A stretch of 64,000 nucleotides of DNA from Costus lasius. Lineage: Eukaryota; Streptophyta; Magnoliopsida; Zingiberales; Costaceae. Every line of letters starts with the position of its first letter. The first letter of the stretch is position 1. The DNA lies in the NCBI GenBank assembly GCA_027563935.2, contig CM050449.1:15266501-15330500 (forward strand), given 5' to 3'. The position numbers and the translations under genes were made by a program. Below, in pieces: positions 1-12,900 of this stretch. Below the pieces are notes generated by a model. The model worked only from the letters and a program-made list of their open reading frames with translations, ran no database searches and had not been told where the DNA came from.

Positions 1-331
1 TATTCTTTTCAATTTTAATAAAGTAAATTAATGTCAACTAATTTAAGAAAACGGAGATAGTTTCATTGTACATAAATCACATATATTTCAACAAATGAGC
101 TGAGGTTAATTGCAATGATTTTTTTTTTTTTGTGAAATAACATAAACTAAAGTTTAAATTACAAAAGTAGTTGGGCTGAGATAGTGAGAGATACTTGTAT
201 GATTCATTCACCCCGCATGGAGTAATTGGCTTGCGGTGATCTTAAATATTGTTTATAAAAAAAAATAAACTTTTTTGTATACTAATTACATTAATGATCT
301 ATTTAGTGAAGGTGTATTTTGCATAATGTAG

Positions 332-996
332 GTCATGGTGGACCCCGACGCTCCGAGTCCAAGCAATCCAACATTAAGGGAGTACTTACACTGGTAATTT
401 TTATTAAGTTTCTCATGCATTAATTTAGTCATTAAAATAAAATTAAACGCAGGAAATCCACCCTAATTTTATTTTTTAAAATTAATCAATATAAATTTGA
501 AATTAAAACAATACCAAACAAGATGAATTTTGTTTGGCATTTCTATTCTCTAGCTAGTTCACTAGTTCAAGTCAATTAATTAATTAGCACTAATGATCAG
601 CTTTATACCTTGACTAAATGATTCAGGCTGGTAACGGACATTCCTGCAACCACTGGATCAAACTTTGGTGAGTATTGCGAACACTTGTTTCATTTTAAAA
701 ATCAACTATCAAGAATAACTACTTTTGTCTTATATTCGAATGAAATCTTAAAACAAATGAAAGGGCGAGAGGCCTTGTGCTACGAGAGCCCACGACCCAA
801 CTCCGGGATCCACCGCCTCGTCTTCGTACTATTCCGACAGCTGGGACGGGCCACGGTGTTTGCTCCGGATTGGCGCCAGAACTTCAACACACGGGAATTC
901 GCGGAGCTCTACAACCTCGGATCTCCTGTCGCCGCCGTCTACTATAACTGCCAACGGGAGTCCGGCTCCGGCGGAAGGCGGTTGACCTCGCACTGA
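332..996 (+). CDS. FT: FT-like florigen (PEBP family), 3' three exons; 5' end outside window
   Basis: Exons at 332-393 (62 bp), 627-667 (41 bp) and 764-996 (233 bp) have AG/GT borders, and the 62- and 41-bp middle exons are the classic FT/TFL1 sizes. The spliced frame reads [21 protein letters not shown], then [14 protein letters not shown], then [17 protein letters not shown] and on to a stop at 994-996. Exon 1 (about 200 bp) must lie left of the window, so the full protein would be about 178 residues. FT proteins move from leaf to shoot apex and act with 14-3-3 and FD to trigger flowering. The FT-type Tyr (REYLHW, Arabidopsis Tyr85) and Gln140 equivalent (WRQN) are present, as are the positions matching Glu109, Trp138 and Asn152, so the call is FT rather than TFL1. 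The external loop is unusual: [14 protein letters not shown] differs from Arabidopsis at three positions (131, 134, 137). Bases 1-331 are intron 1 and AT-rich. Confidence 0.93.
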
Positions 997-2078
997 ATGA
1001 TGATAGAATGTCTCGTGTGACTAAAACTAATGTACTTAACGACGGGTTTATTGGATCACGACGCAGAATTGTTGCTAGGCGCTGGTAGTAGCTGGAATAA
1101 ACTGTGATCCTAGCTTGCAGACGGATTGACGGTGAAAAAAGTATTTAAAGTAGTAGATTTTGATCTTTTTTGTACCATGTTACCAATAAGAACTTCAATG
1201 CGGCTATTACTCGTGAAAGTGTTAAGAGTAAGATCAATATATATGGATGAATTGCTAGTGCTCCATTTACGTTACTTTCGAAATGAGACACTTCTCTACT
1301 GCCATGCGAGTACGAAACATAAGACTACTCTCCCGTCCACCGTCCCCGATGACGGCCCCTAAGAGGCAGGGAGGCTGCGATGACTTTCAGGGACGTCAGG
1401 GAGGGCGGCGACGACGACTAACGGGTAGACGGCACCGAGCTACACCAACCTTCCTCAGCCACTTCACTAACCCTACCACCCCCTTGACGTAGTAACTGTT
1501 GCCGATTAGGAATGTGACGCACGCACTAACCCCCTTGACGCAATCACTGTTGCCGATTAGGCATGTGACGTACGCCAAAACCCTTTCTTTCGCGAAAGGA
1601 AGCAATGAGTGAAACTGTGAAAGGGTAACACTAACAAAAAAAACACGCCAGAACCGTTTTTCCGCCCGAATCGGGGTGATCATCAAACGAAAGAAATTTC
1701 ATATTTTCCTGTCTAGGTTTTCTATCCTCTCTAATAAACAAGGGAAAAATAACTTTTCTATCATTTCTAATTTTTTTTTCTCTTTTAGTAAAGAGGCTGT
1801 AAATTTTGCACGCGGGTGAAATTTCAAGCTTAATAAAAGTTAGAGCTTCCAGTACAGCTGAGCCCAAAACAAGGTCATATTCTAGATTCATAAATTTAAT
1901 GCGTCGATGATGTTTACATGTATATGCACTGCGTTACACTCGATTGTGGCTTCTAAAAAGTTCCGAGAACTAACCAAAGTTCAAAAGGAAAATGCTGCAC
2001 TAATGTGATGGTAGGAGAAATGCAATTATTTTTCTGTAGTTGGCATACACTGAATAATCACGTGTACTCGGGCAAGTC
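997..2078. other. Convergent intergenic region between FT-like and SF3A3
   Basis: About 1.1 kb separates the FT stop from the SF3A3 stop. It should hold both 3' UTRs. I see no supported gene here; the short open frames have no recognisable protein. The only structure is a two-unit tandem repeat listed separately. Confidence 0.6.
1479..1580. repeat. Two-unit tandem repeat, 51-bp period
   Basis: Two neighbouring copies begin with CCCCCTTGACG at 1479 and 1530 and share the core ACTGTTGCCGATTAGG followed by ATGTGACG. They differ by a few substitutions. Function unknown. Confidence 0.75.
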
Positions 2079-5000
2079 TTAGATCAGACCTTGGCGTTGC
2101 AGATCGGTGAACGTCTTCTTGTTGTAGATGTTACCTTCTCTATCTTCATATTCTTCTTCAAGATCCGGCCTCCATTTGTTCCCTCCTTGCCGTTCTTGTA
2201 TTTTCTCCCATAGCTCTTTTGCCTCCTGGCGTACGGATTAATGGAACTTAGCTAGACCCGGTCAAAAAATTAATAGCTGCGGAAGTACAACTTACGGGGA
2301 GCCCTGTAATTCTTAAGGGCATACACGTGTGGATATAAATTGTTTGCAAGAACTGGTGAGCCCAAAAATTAAAAAAAAAAAAAAAAAAACATGAATTACA
2401 ATAAAAACCTTGATTTGATATGAATGCGCCTTGAAATTATCGCCTGCAAACGACTTTACGTATAGAACTAATATTCAATTTTTGTGTGACAAAAACCTTG
2501 TGTATCAACAATTTAGGGCGACGGAGTATCATCACACACGATTGCCAAGGGATCTAAGTTATATTCGTAAAACTTGAAATCAAAATTTCTGCTGATATCG
2601 AATATGGTTCTAGTCAAGATATAACCAAAATCTATTTTAAACGAAAACTCTTCAGCTCCAAGTACAATTTGTTAACTTAAAACAATTTTTTTTCATGAGC
2701 TGAGCATGGAGAATAAAATAATCATACCTGGATGGATGTAATTTCATTGAAGTTTTTAGTGTTGGGAATATTAAGACAACGCATGCCATGCTGGTGGCGC
2801 CACTCCTTAAAATGGCGCTCAAATGCCCTTCTTCCCCAGTAACTGTGGTTCCCACATATCTCACATTTGAATTCCTGCAGAATAGAGCGAATTTGGCATT
2901 TAAAAACGGACTCTGATAACGCTACACCATTTGCCATCATAAACTGCACTGAAATACCATAGACCGTAAGAACCAAGCAGACACAAATAGTAAATATATG
3001 AGGAAGACCAGGATACGAATGGGCCATTCTTGTACTAATTAAAATTTAAAAGCCTGCAAGCAATTTTTTTTTAACTTGCACCAAACGACAAGGTAAATCA
3101 CAAAAATTTATGCCCAAAAGGCCAAAACAGGTCGACCAATGACAAAGACATATCTGCCCTAGAAAGATTATACCTGAAGTTCCAATTAGGAAGAAAAAGA
3201 TAAAACGTTATTAAATCTAATATCACTGTGGATGATATGATCTTGCATATAGCAGAACCACATATAATGGAACTAAGAATTATAAATTGTTATATTAAAA
3301 GGAAGATTATGGTGAATGGAAATAAGCATGAATTTTAGATGGAGTACAAAATTTACAACTCAAAAAAAGGGTAAATTCAAACTCCAAGTCAGCAAGCATA
3401 CCTGTCCAAGCCCATGAAGCTTATAAAGCCAGTAGGGAATAGGCTTCCCATCCCAACCCATTGGCAATTTAAGAGGATTATAAATCTGTTGCTCATCATC
3501 ATCACTCTCAGTATCAGCTTGTATCACCTCCTAATTGAAGCAACAAAGCATATATTTATAAGTTAAATAACACAGTAAAGTAATGAAGAGAATGCAACAA
3601 TAAGTAAAACTCAGCGCATTAGCATAATCTTAGGCAGCACGCATGACATAATGGATCGCATGTTATACACATCACTAATATGCACCATAAAGTAATTACT
3701 TCAAAATCAAACTACCTCATTTAGGCCAGTTCTATAAGAATATCAGTCAGTATAACAAATAGAAAAATATGGTGTACATAGACGCAACAGCAGTCAGCAT
3801 GTATGGAGTCAGAATTGGTATTAGTCGTAGTACTCAATTTTCATTCTAATTGATAGAAGTAATTTTACATCTCATCATCAATTGTTCCCTGTGTATGCTT
3901 GAAGCCTATTAAAGCCTATTACACATTGGACAGAAGAAAGTAGGAGCAAGACGCAATGTCTACAAACCACGCGGCATATGCACAATGCAAGTTTGTGTGC
4001 AGGCCAAACATTTTCTCAAAAACACCAATTCATCATACTTCAATTATGAGACGTAGAATCACATATTTTAACGTCTGATATGATTAACTATAGATGAAAT
4101 TAAGCTCATTGATCTGTCCCTCTTTTTTCTATTTTGTTTCTCACGGCTACTTCGAAGTCCATACATATTCTTAACTGGAATTAAACACGACTACCACCTG
4201 TTAACGAAATATTGGAGCTAGTAACACGAGAACACTATGCCAATATTGAATAATCACATATCAACAGTTTGATTGGCCTCCAGTAGTAAGCCTATGAACA
4301 GAGTAGCAGACAAATTTCAATGACCATATAAGAACACAAGGGGAGTGGGAAGAGCCGTGTGAACTATGCTCCGGGAAATTATGGTCACTAAAACTTTATT
4401 TTATCTTGAAAATCATCGTACAGAAAAATAACAGAAATGGTGGAACACAGATATAAAATAACACAGCAGCGGTGTAGGACTCAGAAATATGGTAAACATT
4501 GCAAATTAAAGTGATATAAATATATGTTGATTAATATATGGGCATATGGCATAAAATCTAACATGTATTCCATACTCTGTACTTTAAGATAGACCAGTCT
4601 GAAAAAATGAATTAGACTGAAATATATACAGAGCACGTCCATTCCCTCAATCAATGAACTACACTGCCTCAATGAACCATAAAGATAAGATTGTGAAATG
4701 GATCGTTACCTCTTCACGTTCTGCTTCCATTTCTTCATATGTTAATGCTTGCTTTTTCTCAATGTTTTCTTTTGTTTGCTCAATAACCTACCAAAAGAAT
4801 TAAAAAGAAATGAGATAATAGTTATTAGCACATAATACATAATCAGAATTACAACATGCTAAAGGGTCTTTGTGATAGTGCAGGAGATTGTTCAAAATAT
4901 GATTGTTTACTTAATGGTATCATATAACGATACAAATGCATGATCATTTTATCTGTAGGGGCAATACACATGGAAACTATGAAATATCAGGCTTATGGTA

Positions 5001-6174
5001 ATTCCGATTGATATTAGCCAATTCCGGGTACTAGACATTACATGTTTTCACTTATAAGTAACAAAAAGCTGCATCAAAGCTTCAAATTCACTATCTTATG
5101 CCTGGACATCCGCATAAAGTATTAGCATCAGTCAGAAAGACTTCCATGGCCAATGATTGATGGTCCAGCATATCATGCATCTCACTATTAGAGATGGCAT
5201 TAAGACTACTTAAAATCATGCTTAGCAATAGTGAATAGTAGAATTTAACAAATCATGCAGAGGGATACAGCACAAGCAAACAGAAATTCTCAATCATTTG
5301 CTAGGAAAGGAAGGCAGGGAAGTTATGGCATTGTTTAAAAAAACCCATATGAAGTGGTAAAGCTAGTACAAGCACATAGTTGGTATGAAGATAGTTGGTA
5401 AGAAGTGTGTGTATATATATAAATTGGCCATTACCATGTTGTATGAATTGGTACATACCAGTATGCACTAGTTTGATAATGGACCGGTAACCGATATTTA
5501 AAACAATGCCCTATGGTACCACATTAGATCTAGTTTGTTCATAATGAAAGATTACCTAAAAGCTTTTGACGTTCAAATAAGACGTAGGTAGACAATCTCA
5601 AAAAAAACAAGACATAGATAGACAAACTGAAAATCTACAATCATAAAATATACTTCAAATGACATGACGTCAGTACAGGCCAAGGCTCAAAATGCATACA
5701 CAAAGCACGCTATCATCAAAACAGTTTCCTTATCCATGAAAACCAACGTATCAATTGAAACATTATGCTTGAAATAAACAATGGATTAAAACCTTAAACT
5801 TACAAACAAATGAAGTGAAAATGCATGAGGCAACATAAGAAATACCTCTTTGATATAAGATACAAGACTGACCTCTTTTAGGAGTTCACATAAACGTTGC
5901 ATCTTTGCCTCCATTAAAGCGACTTCTTTCTTGGAATTCATCTGCTCTGCAGCACCATTTTGCTCCGTTTTACGTGAATTTTTGGCAAAATGTTTTCTGT
6001 CCAGTTTGTCCAGAGGTGTGTCCTACGTAAGAGTCAACATATCAATGAATACTTACACAAAAATACACTCCAAGCTTGACATATATATCAAGGTATTGAA
6101 AATAGATCTGTACCACCCGTACTAGGAGATATGTATGGTCCAACCTTATGCCAATCCAAGGTCAGTGTATATGT

Positions 6175-6232
<58 letters not shown>

Positions 6233-6893
6233 CAAGGTTGTTAAAAATGCGTTCCAAGTCTTAGGATCTTCCGATCCACTCAAATTAGTCAAACCATTCC
6301 AAAATGAACATAGGATCTGAAATGTGGTACGATTTTACATTCACACCAATAATAGGTAGAATGAGTTTAAATTTGATTACTATATACTAAAAATTAATAA
6401 TCTAATATGTTAAAAGCCTTAAGATGAGATGCAATTTCTCGTCTTTAATTGTCATCATTTGTCATTTAGTTGGCAAGCATTCATCAATTTAAGTTCATTG
6501 TCATCTACAACTATATTTGCCGACTTTGACTATTTATCATAATCAATTTTGTAATCTTTGTCATTGTCATTTTTATTATTATTACAATGTATACATTTAT
6601 CTTCATCATTTTTCATACTTTTGTCTTGTTGTCTTAATTTCACTACATGACTTTGTTGTTTCTATTTTCATTGTACTTTGTTGTCTCCTTCTTCTATTAA
6701 CTTGTCTTCATCTTCATCACCTCACAAATATTTAATTTTATAGTTTTACACTATACAACTAATACATTTGAATAATAGCATAAAATGTTGGAGGCATATT
6801 TTTTAACCTTAATGCATGATACTAAATAGATATATATTAATTTTTTTATTACTTATTAGAATATTTATCTTACTCTTTAAGTCTAATTAGAGG

Positions 6894-6935
<42 letters not shown>

Positions 6936-9900
6936 GTGATTTGGTAGAATCTTACAATCTAATCCTACGTTCCAATCCTACAAAGTCTTTATTGTTCCTA
7001 GCTAGGATATACACAATAATATATATAGAGAGAGAGCGAGAGTAATGACATGTGCATAGGTACCAACCGGTACACTTGTATGAATAAGTATTTAAAACAC
7101 TTTGACTCACATCTAAAAAATTTAGTAGGTACCAACAAGACAATATTCAGCAGATAGACAAAATATCAAAAATTTAAATTCTAGTAATGAAATGAGAAAC
7201 AAAATGTTGTCAGTGAGCTTTAAGAATAATTGTGCAGAAGGTACAACTCTACTTATCCGACTGATGTACTGTTTGTAGTTCAAAATATTATTTGGTTTCA
7301 AAAGCAAGCATTGTGAGTCAAAATGGACATAAAAAAACACATGTGCATACAAAAAAAATGATTGCAATAGAACATTAAAATGAATCAAGTGTTAGTTTGT
7401 GTTTGAAAGTACAAGCAGTATCCTACACAATCAATCAGTTGAGCTTTAACGGTTCCAGGATCAGCAGGATCCTAGAAAATAAGCAGAAGACGTTAAGGAA
7501 ATGCTTTAGTCATAACTACTCAATCTCATCCTAATCCATAGTAGGTTTGCCATCAGGATATATGTCTACAAAAAGAAAGGGAGTTGGTGTTCATTTTGTG
7601 TATATAAACGCTCATGTCAGGATAAGATTTCGCTCTAGTTAGTTCTACATCATCATCCATTCTATGCATGGATTAGAATAAAATTTTAATTTCTTATTAG
7701 AGGTATCCATAAAAATAAAATTATATAGCTCATATAAACCACATCTTCTCACAGATGAAGCTATGAATGGTCAAGGATGATTTCATACATAACGCTCAAG
7801 TAGTGCACCACAGTGCCATTAAACACTAAAATGGAGGACCAAATAAAGGGTCAACTAAGGAGACTATGAATAGGATGAAAAATTCAGGTAAGCTCGACAA
7901 GAGATGTGTCTGATAGCCACAACTATTGATACCGGTTTCACCACGGGAGATTCAAGGTTGCCGTTGTGCCGAGTATTTGATGTGCAAGTCATCCAAATGA
8001 ACTAAGATGGATTGAAAAATGAGGTAGACCCGTTAACTTCCATGCCTTATAAGTGCAATAATATGGCTCTACAAAATTATGTCATGGATCCATGCTGCCA
8101 CGGTAAAACCCTCAGTAAGTTAGGGTTGTCATATTAAGTTTAGAATGGGCTCATAATTAAGTTATTAATGGAGAGGTTCCCATTAATTTGAAAAGCTAGC
8201 TATTTGAGTATTTTTATTATGTTTAACATAATTTGATTTAACTAAAAATTTGTAAATTTGGGATTTATTAATGTTATATGTGTCCACTTCTACATCTTTT
8301 GATTTGGCCCACAAGGCATATTTTGATAGGGAAAATGGAAAAAAAGGATAAATACTTAAGGTATATAAATATTCACTTGCAAATCCTTATATATAGGCTG
8401 CAGAACCCTGTAGAGTAACAATTCCAATTTCCAACATCCCTTATTTCTTGATTTTGTTTTGTGCTGTGCAAATAGGATGCCCAACTTGGTGTTCAAAATA
8501 TTAGTACCAGGACATGCAGCAATCATCTGTGAACTTGTAAGCTACAGTGCCGTACCATGAGAAAACATAGTATGATTAAGACACTTCGCCATTTCAAGCA
8601 TTTTCAGGACCAAACCTACTCCTGTACAACTGGAGTTTTCACCCATGTCTCAGGCAATGATATTTATCTTGCTATAACTTTTCATCTTGTATATGATCGG
8701 ATTGCTGGCTCTGGTAGACTCGGTACCTCATTCAACACAAGTTGAGACAGATCCGGGAGAAATAACATCTTCTTCCTCTTATCTTAGTCTATCTGTAACA
8801 TCTAGACTCATGTATTTATCATCAATTGCATGAAAAATGAACATAACAGATTTCCTTGCCCATCTATCATTAACTATCATTGTTTGATTGCATATTAGTC
8901 CTTGTCCAAAATTTGCTCATCTTTTATTGCATATTATTACTCCATCATTATTAGCCCTCCATCCTGTTGAGTAAACAATGAGAGTAACCTGTCATCTTTC
9001 TTTGCTTCTTTTTTCTCTCATTCTAAAATTCTCAATAGCAAGCATATGTTGTAGTGTGCATATACCAGCTTCCCTAGTCGACAATAGCATAGTCTATTGC
9101 CAACTTTGAAGTGGATTAGAAAGAACATGCAATAGATGTACTTTCCACCGCTCAAAGATGTTGTTTAAGCTAGCATCTATATTGTAATTTTTCATGGCGT
9201 CCGCAAAATCTACACCTGTAGTAGGTTTTGTTGGATAAACAAGTTAAACCAATACTGATACTCTGAATTTAGATAAAGTTGTAAGTTAAGATTATTAAAT
9301 TAGCTAGTTATAAATTTAATTAAATAAAAATGTCTAAAAAAAATAAAAAATAAGGTAAATTTCTTGCACCATTGGTGCCTCTCTTCTATTACAGATACTG
9401 TCCTTGTATGGCTTGTGTTTCTCAGGAGTTGGCAAAGCAGGAATCATTTTCATTTCAGCTTCATAAATCGCATGGTATTCTTCTTCCACGATTGTTTATA
9501 TATCCATGTTGACCTTGTGTAAGACAAAATAGAGGCTCCATGAAGAGTGAGATCTCACGAATAGATTTCCAAAATCCATTCAATAAGACCAATCTTCTAT
9601 ATCTTCCTCTAATCTGTTACAGGAGCATATCATAGATCACTCCATTTTAGGCCCATAAACATCTTAAATCATGACTTCTTGAGAATGAGGAAATTTAAGG
9701 TGATAAAGTGTACGACAAACTTAATTCTAGAAGATGTAATATCTCCCTACGTATTGAATCAATAAGTGGAATTTAGTCATAATTGTAAATGAACTGAGCG
9801 AAAATTTGCATCTTCTTCACTATCCTGTGCACAAATGATGTTGTCAATACTCATCTTGAGCCAATGTACTTGCAACACAAGGAGTCCAAAACAAGTGGGT

Positions 9901-12900
9901 ATATCTTCTTGGTTTAACTCATCACCATCATGAAATGGCCCTTTGTCTGTAACAATCTGCACTGCAATCTGAGTTTATCACCTTTACAACCTTGTTCATG
10001 GACCCACATATAAGCCACATCATACATAGTATTGGATTGAAGATTGAAGCATCCACTGGCTTGTGGAAACCTATCTTACAGCTGGAGGAGATGATAAAGT
10101 TAATGATGCTCTTTCAGATTGGCATGATCCATGTGTCACACTTCAAAGTAATGTCAAATTCTACCTATTGACCCTTCATGTAAGAGATCGATACTTGATA
10201 TTCCTCTGCTTGGGGTAGACAATCTCATGAGTCAAAGGCTAGACCCCCCAAGTTCATTCTTTTAGTTTGTGGACATTATTAAGTGGTACTAGGTGTTTTT
10301 GGTTGCATGTGGAGGATATGGTTGCGTGGAACTATTAGAGATTGTCTGACTATAACCTTCATCTTCTTCCTGTGATGCGATAAGTGGGTGCATGATTTTT
10401 TGTCACTTAAGAGGGAAAAGCCTTCATGTCAAAATTAACCAATTCTAACCCAATCTCTATCCGAGCCCAAAAAGAAACAATGGATGGTGGCTCAAGGAGG
10501 TGGAGAGTTTACAGGCTGAAATAATGATAGCTCAACTAGTTACAAAAATGGCTACTGTGTGTTTGAAAAAAAATCAAACCGACACCAGACCAGTATATAT
10601 TGGTTTAAAAAAACAACTAGTATATATTGGCTACTGTGTGTTTGGAAAATATCAAACCAATACCAGACCAGTATATTTATATGTGTGCATATATGTATAT
10701 GTATATATGCATGTATTTATAGATGTTGGCACACCGGCATATTGTTATGGTCATTACCAACGTGTTCGATACCAATTCGATTCAAGACCGATAGATACAA
10801 ACCATAGAAGCCACTAGTACAGTGTACCTAGCAATATGCACAAAACCAAGAAACAATCTTGGTTCTTGCCTTAATTTGTCAGATTCGCAAGCACTGAATT
10901 TAACACTCAATATGAACTAAAATCTTATACCTTACCTCAACTTAGATTTCGATTTGATAGTCATAAGTGGGTTTTAGAAAAGGAAACGTACAGCTATGTA
11001 AGTTGAGCACACTATGTAACTCTGGTCCATGCCTTAGAACTCTGTAGCGCTAAGCGCTCAGTAAAAATTAAAATCTTGGCCCAACTTAGATTTTGGTTTG
11101 GCATTCATATTGGATTTTTTTAAAAAAAAAAGAATAGACAACTACCTAAAATGACCACAGCATGTAATCCTCAAATAGTTAATTATTGCAAGGTAATATG
11201 CAGTTATTCCAATTGCTATCTAACATCTAAAACTATACCATCATAAACTAAGATCCATAAAGCGGCACATCAAGAAACAAAAGTTAAGATCAAAAATTGA
11301 AAACCTAAAGTGCTTGTCCAATTTAAACAAAAAAAATTCAAGAACAAGAAAAACTATCTAATAAAGGCGTGATAAAAATTACAGCTTGAATATTTTTAGG
11401 GTAGTATGGATAACACAACGAAATCAGTAAAATGATGAAAAATACTTCATCTGGTTAAGTTATAGTTTTTTTTTCATGGGAAAATTTATTAAATTTGTTC
11501 AAGCAATACATACAAAAAGGAACAATATGCCCAAATTTCTGTAAGGCGTGTTACAAAGAAATAACCACAATATCCCCGACAATTGAGTACAAAAGTGAAA
11601 AATTGGCCATCAGATCATCGTCAGGTGTGAAGATAAAAAAAAAGAACAAATCTGGATATACCTTTGTCAGAAAGAGCCTCTTTGCACGCTCCTGAAGTGT
11701 ACCACCAGTTTTCAAGCCACGAGCAGCCAAGGCCTAAAAGGGTAACTTTCATCACAATCTACCAGAAGTAAATAAGAATTATGGACTCCACCCAAAAAAG
11801 AAACACATACCATGATGATTTGAGAGTTAAATCACGTGTATTATGAAAATGAATTGTGTCTCAGAACTATCCAAGGTGAATTAATTCAAGGATTTACCAC
11901 AAATTATCATGCAACTAACACATCAACAGAAACAAACAAGGATACAATTCTACGGTGCGATTTCAGATCAGCAAGGCAATGTGAGCGTACAACCTTAATT
12001 ACAGTAAAATCGTGAACTAATGTCAATCAATGTATTATGTATTTTGCTTCATGAATAAAAGGTTTCATTGTCTCATGGTCACACTGCTTTTTTATAATAA
12101 TTCATTTATCCCTTTGAACTGTAATGTATCATCAGAATCTAAGGCTCCACCTCCAAACATAAAATATACATAAACCTGTTAAAAAAATCATTTTTTTTCT
12201 GGAATATATAAAAAGAGGCAGCTCATTATTACTCAAACAAAAACTAGAAAATACACAAAAATAATTGCAGAAAAACAGTAGACTTATCTAAATCTAAGTA
12301 AACTGTTATTCTCAGCTCTAATTCTGTATTAGTCTCTTCCATTAAATGGCATCACACCACTGTCATAATTGGTGAATGAAAGGATTTATAGGTCTAAAAA
12401 ATTTCATATGTGTTGCTAAATTAGGCTAATTATTAAATATGTATGTATATATATACTGGAAAATAATTTAGCTTGCCACCTAAAATTCACATTTTATCTT
12501 ATTTTACCTTTAAAAATAACTCCAGAAACTTAATTACACTTAAAGATTAAAAGTTTTACGGTAGTCCTAACAAGAGATGAGAGATAAAAATAGAGCAGTG
12601 CAAGGCTTGTATTCTCATTTCTGCCTTGTGTCTACAGATGGGAATCTCACCCACCCACACAAAAATTTTCATCTAGTGAAGAAAATGGGTTCCCCATCTT
12701 GAATCATTAAGGGCGCACATTTGGGGTTGCGCCGTGAGCCGCGGGCTGCATGGGGGCGGGGACAGAACACGCAGCGAGACATTGCTGCGAGCCTGCTGTG
12801 CAGTGTTGATGGGCATTGAAGACCTTTGACCGCTCATTGACCCATGATTTCCCAACAGGGCGCACCTGCAGCTCCCCCCTGCTGGCCCAACGGGGAGATC

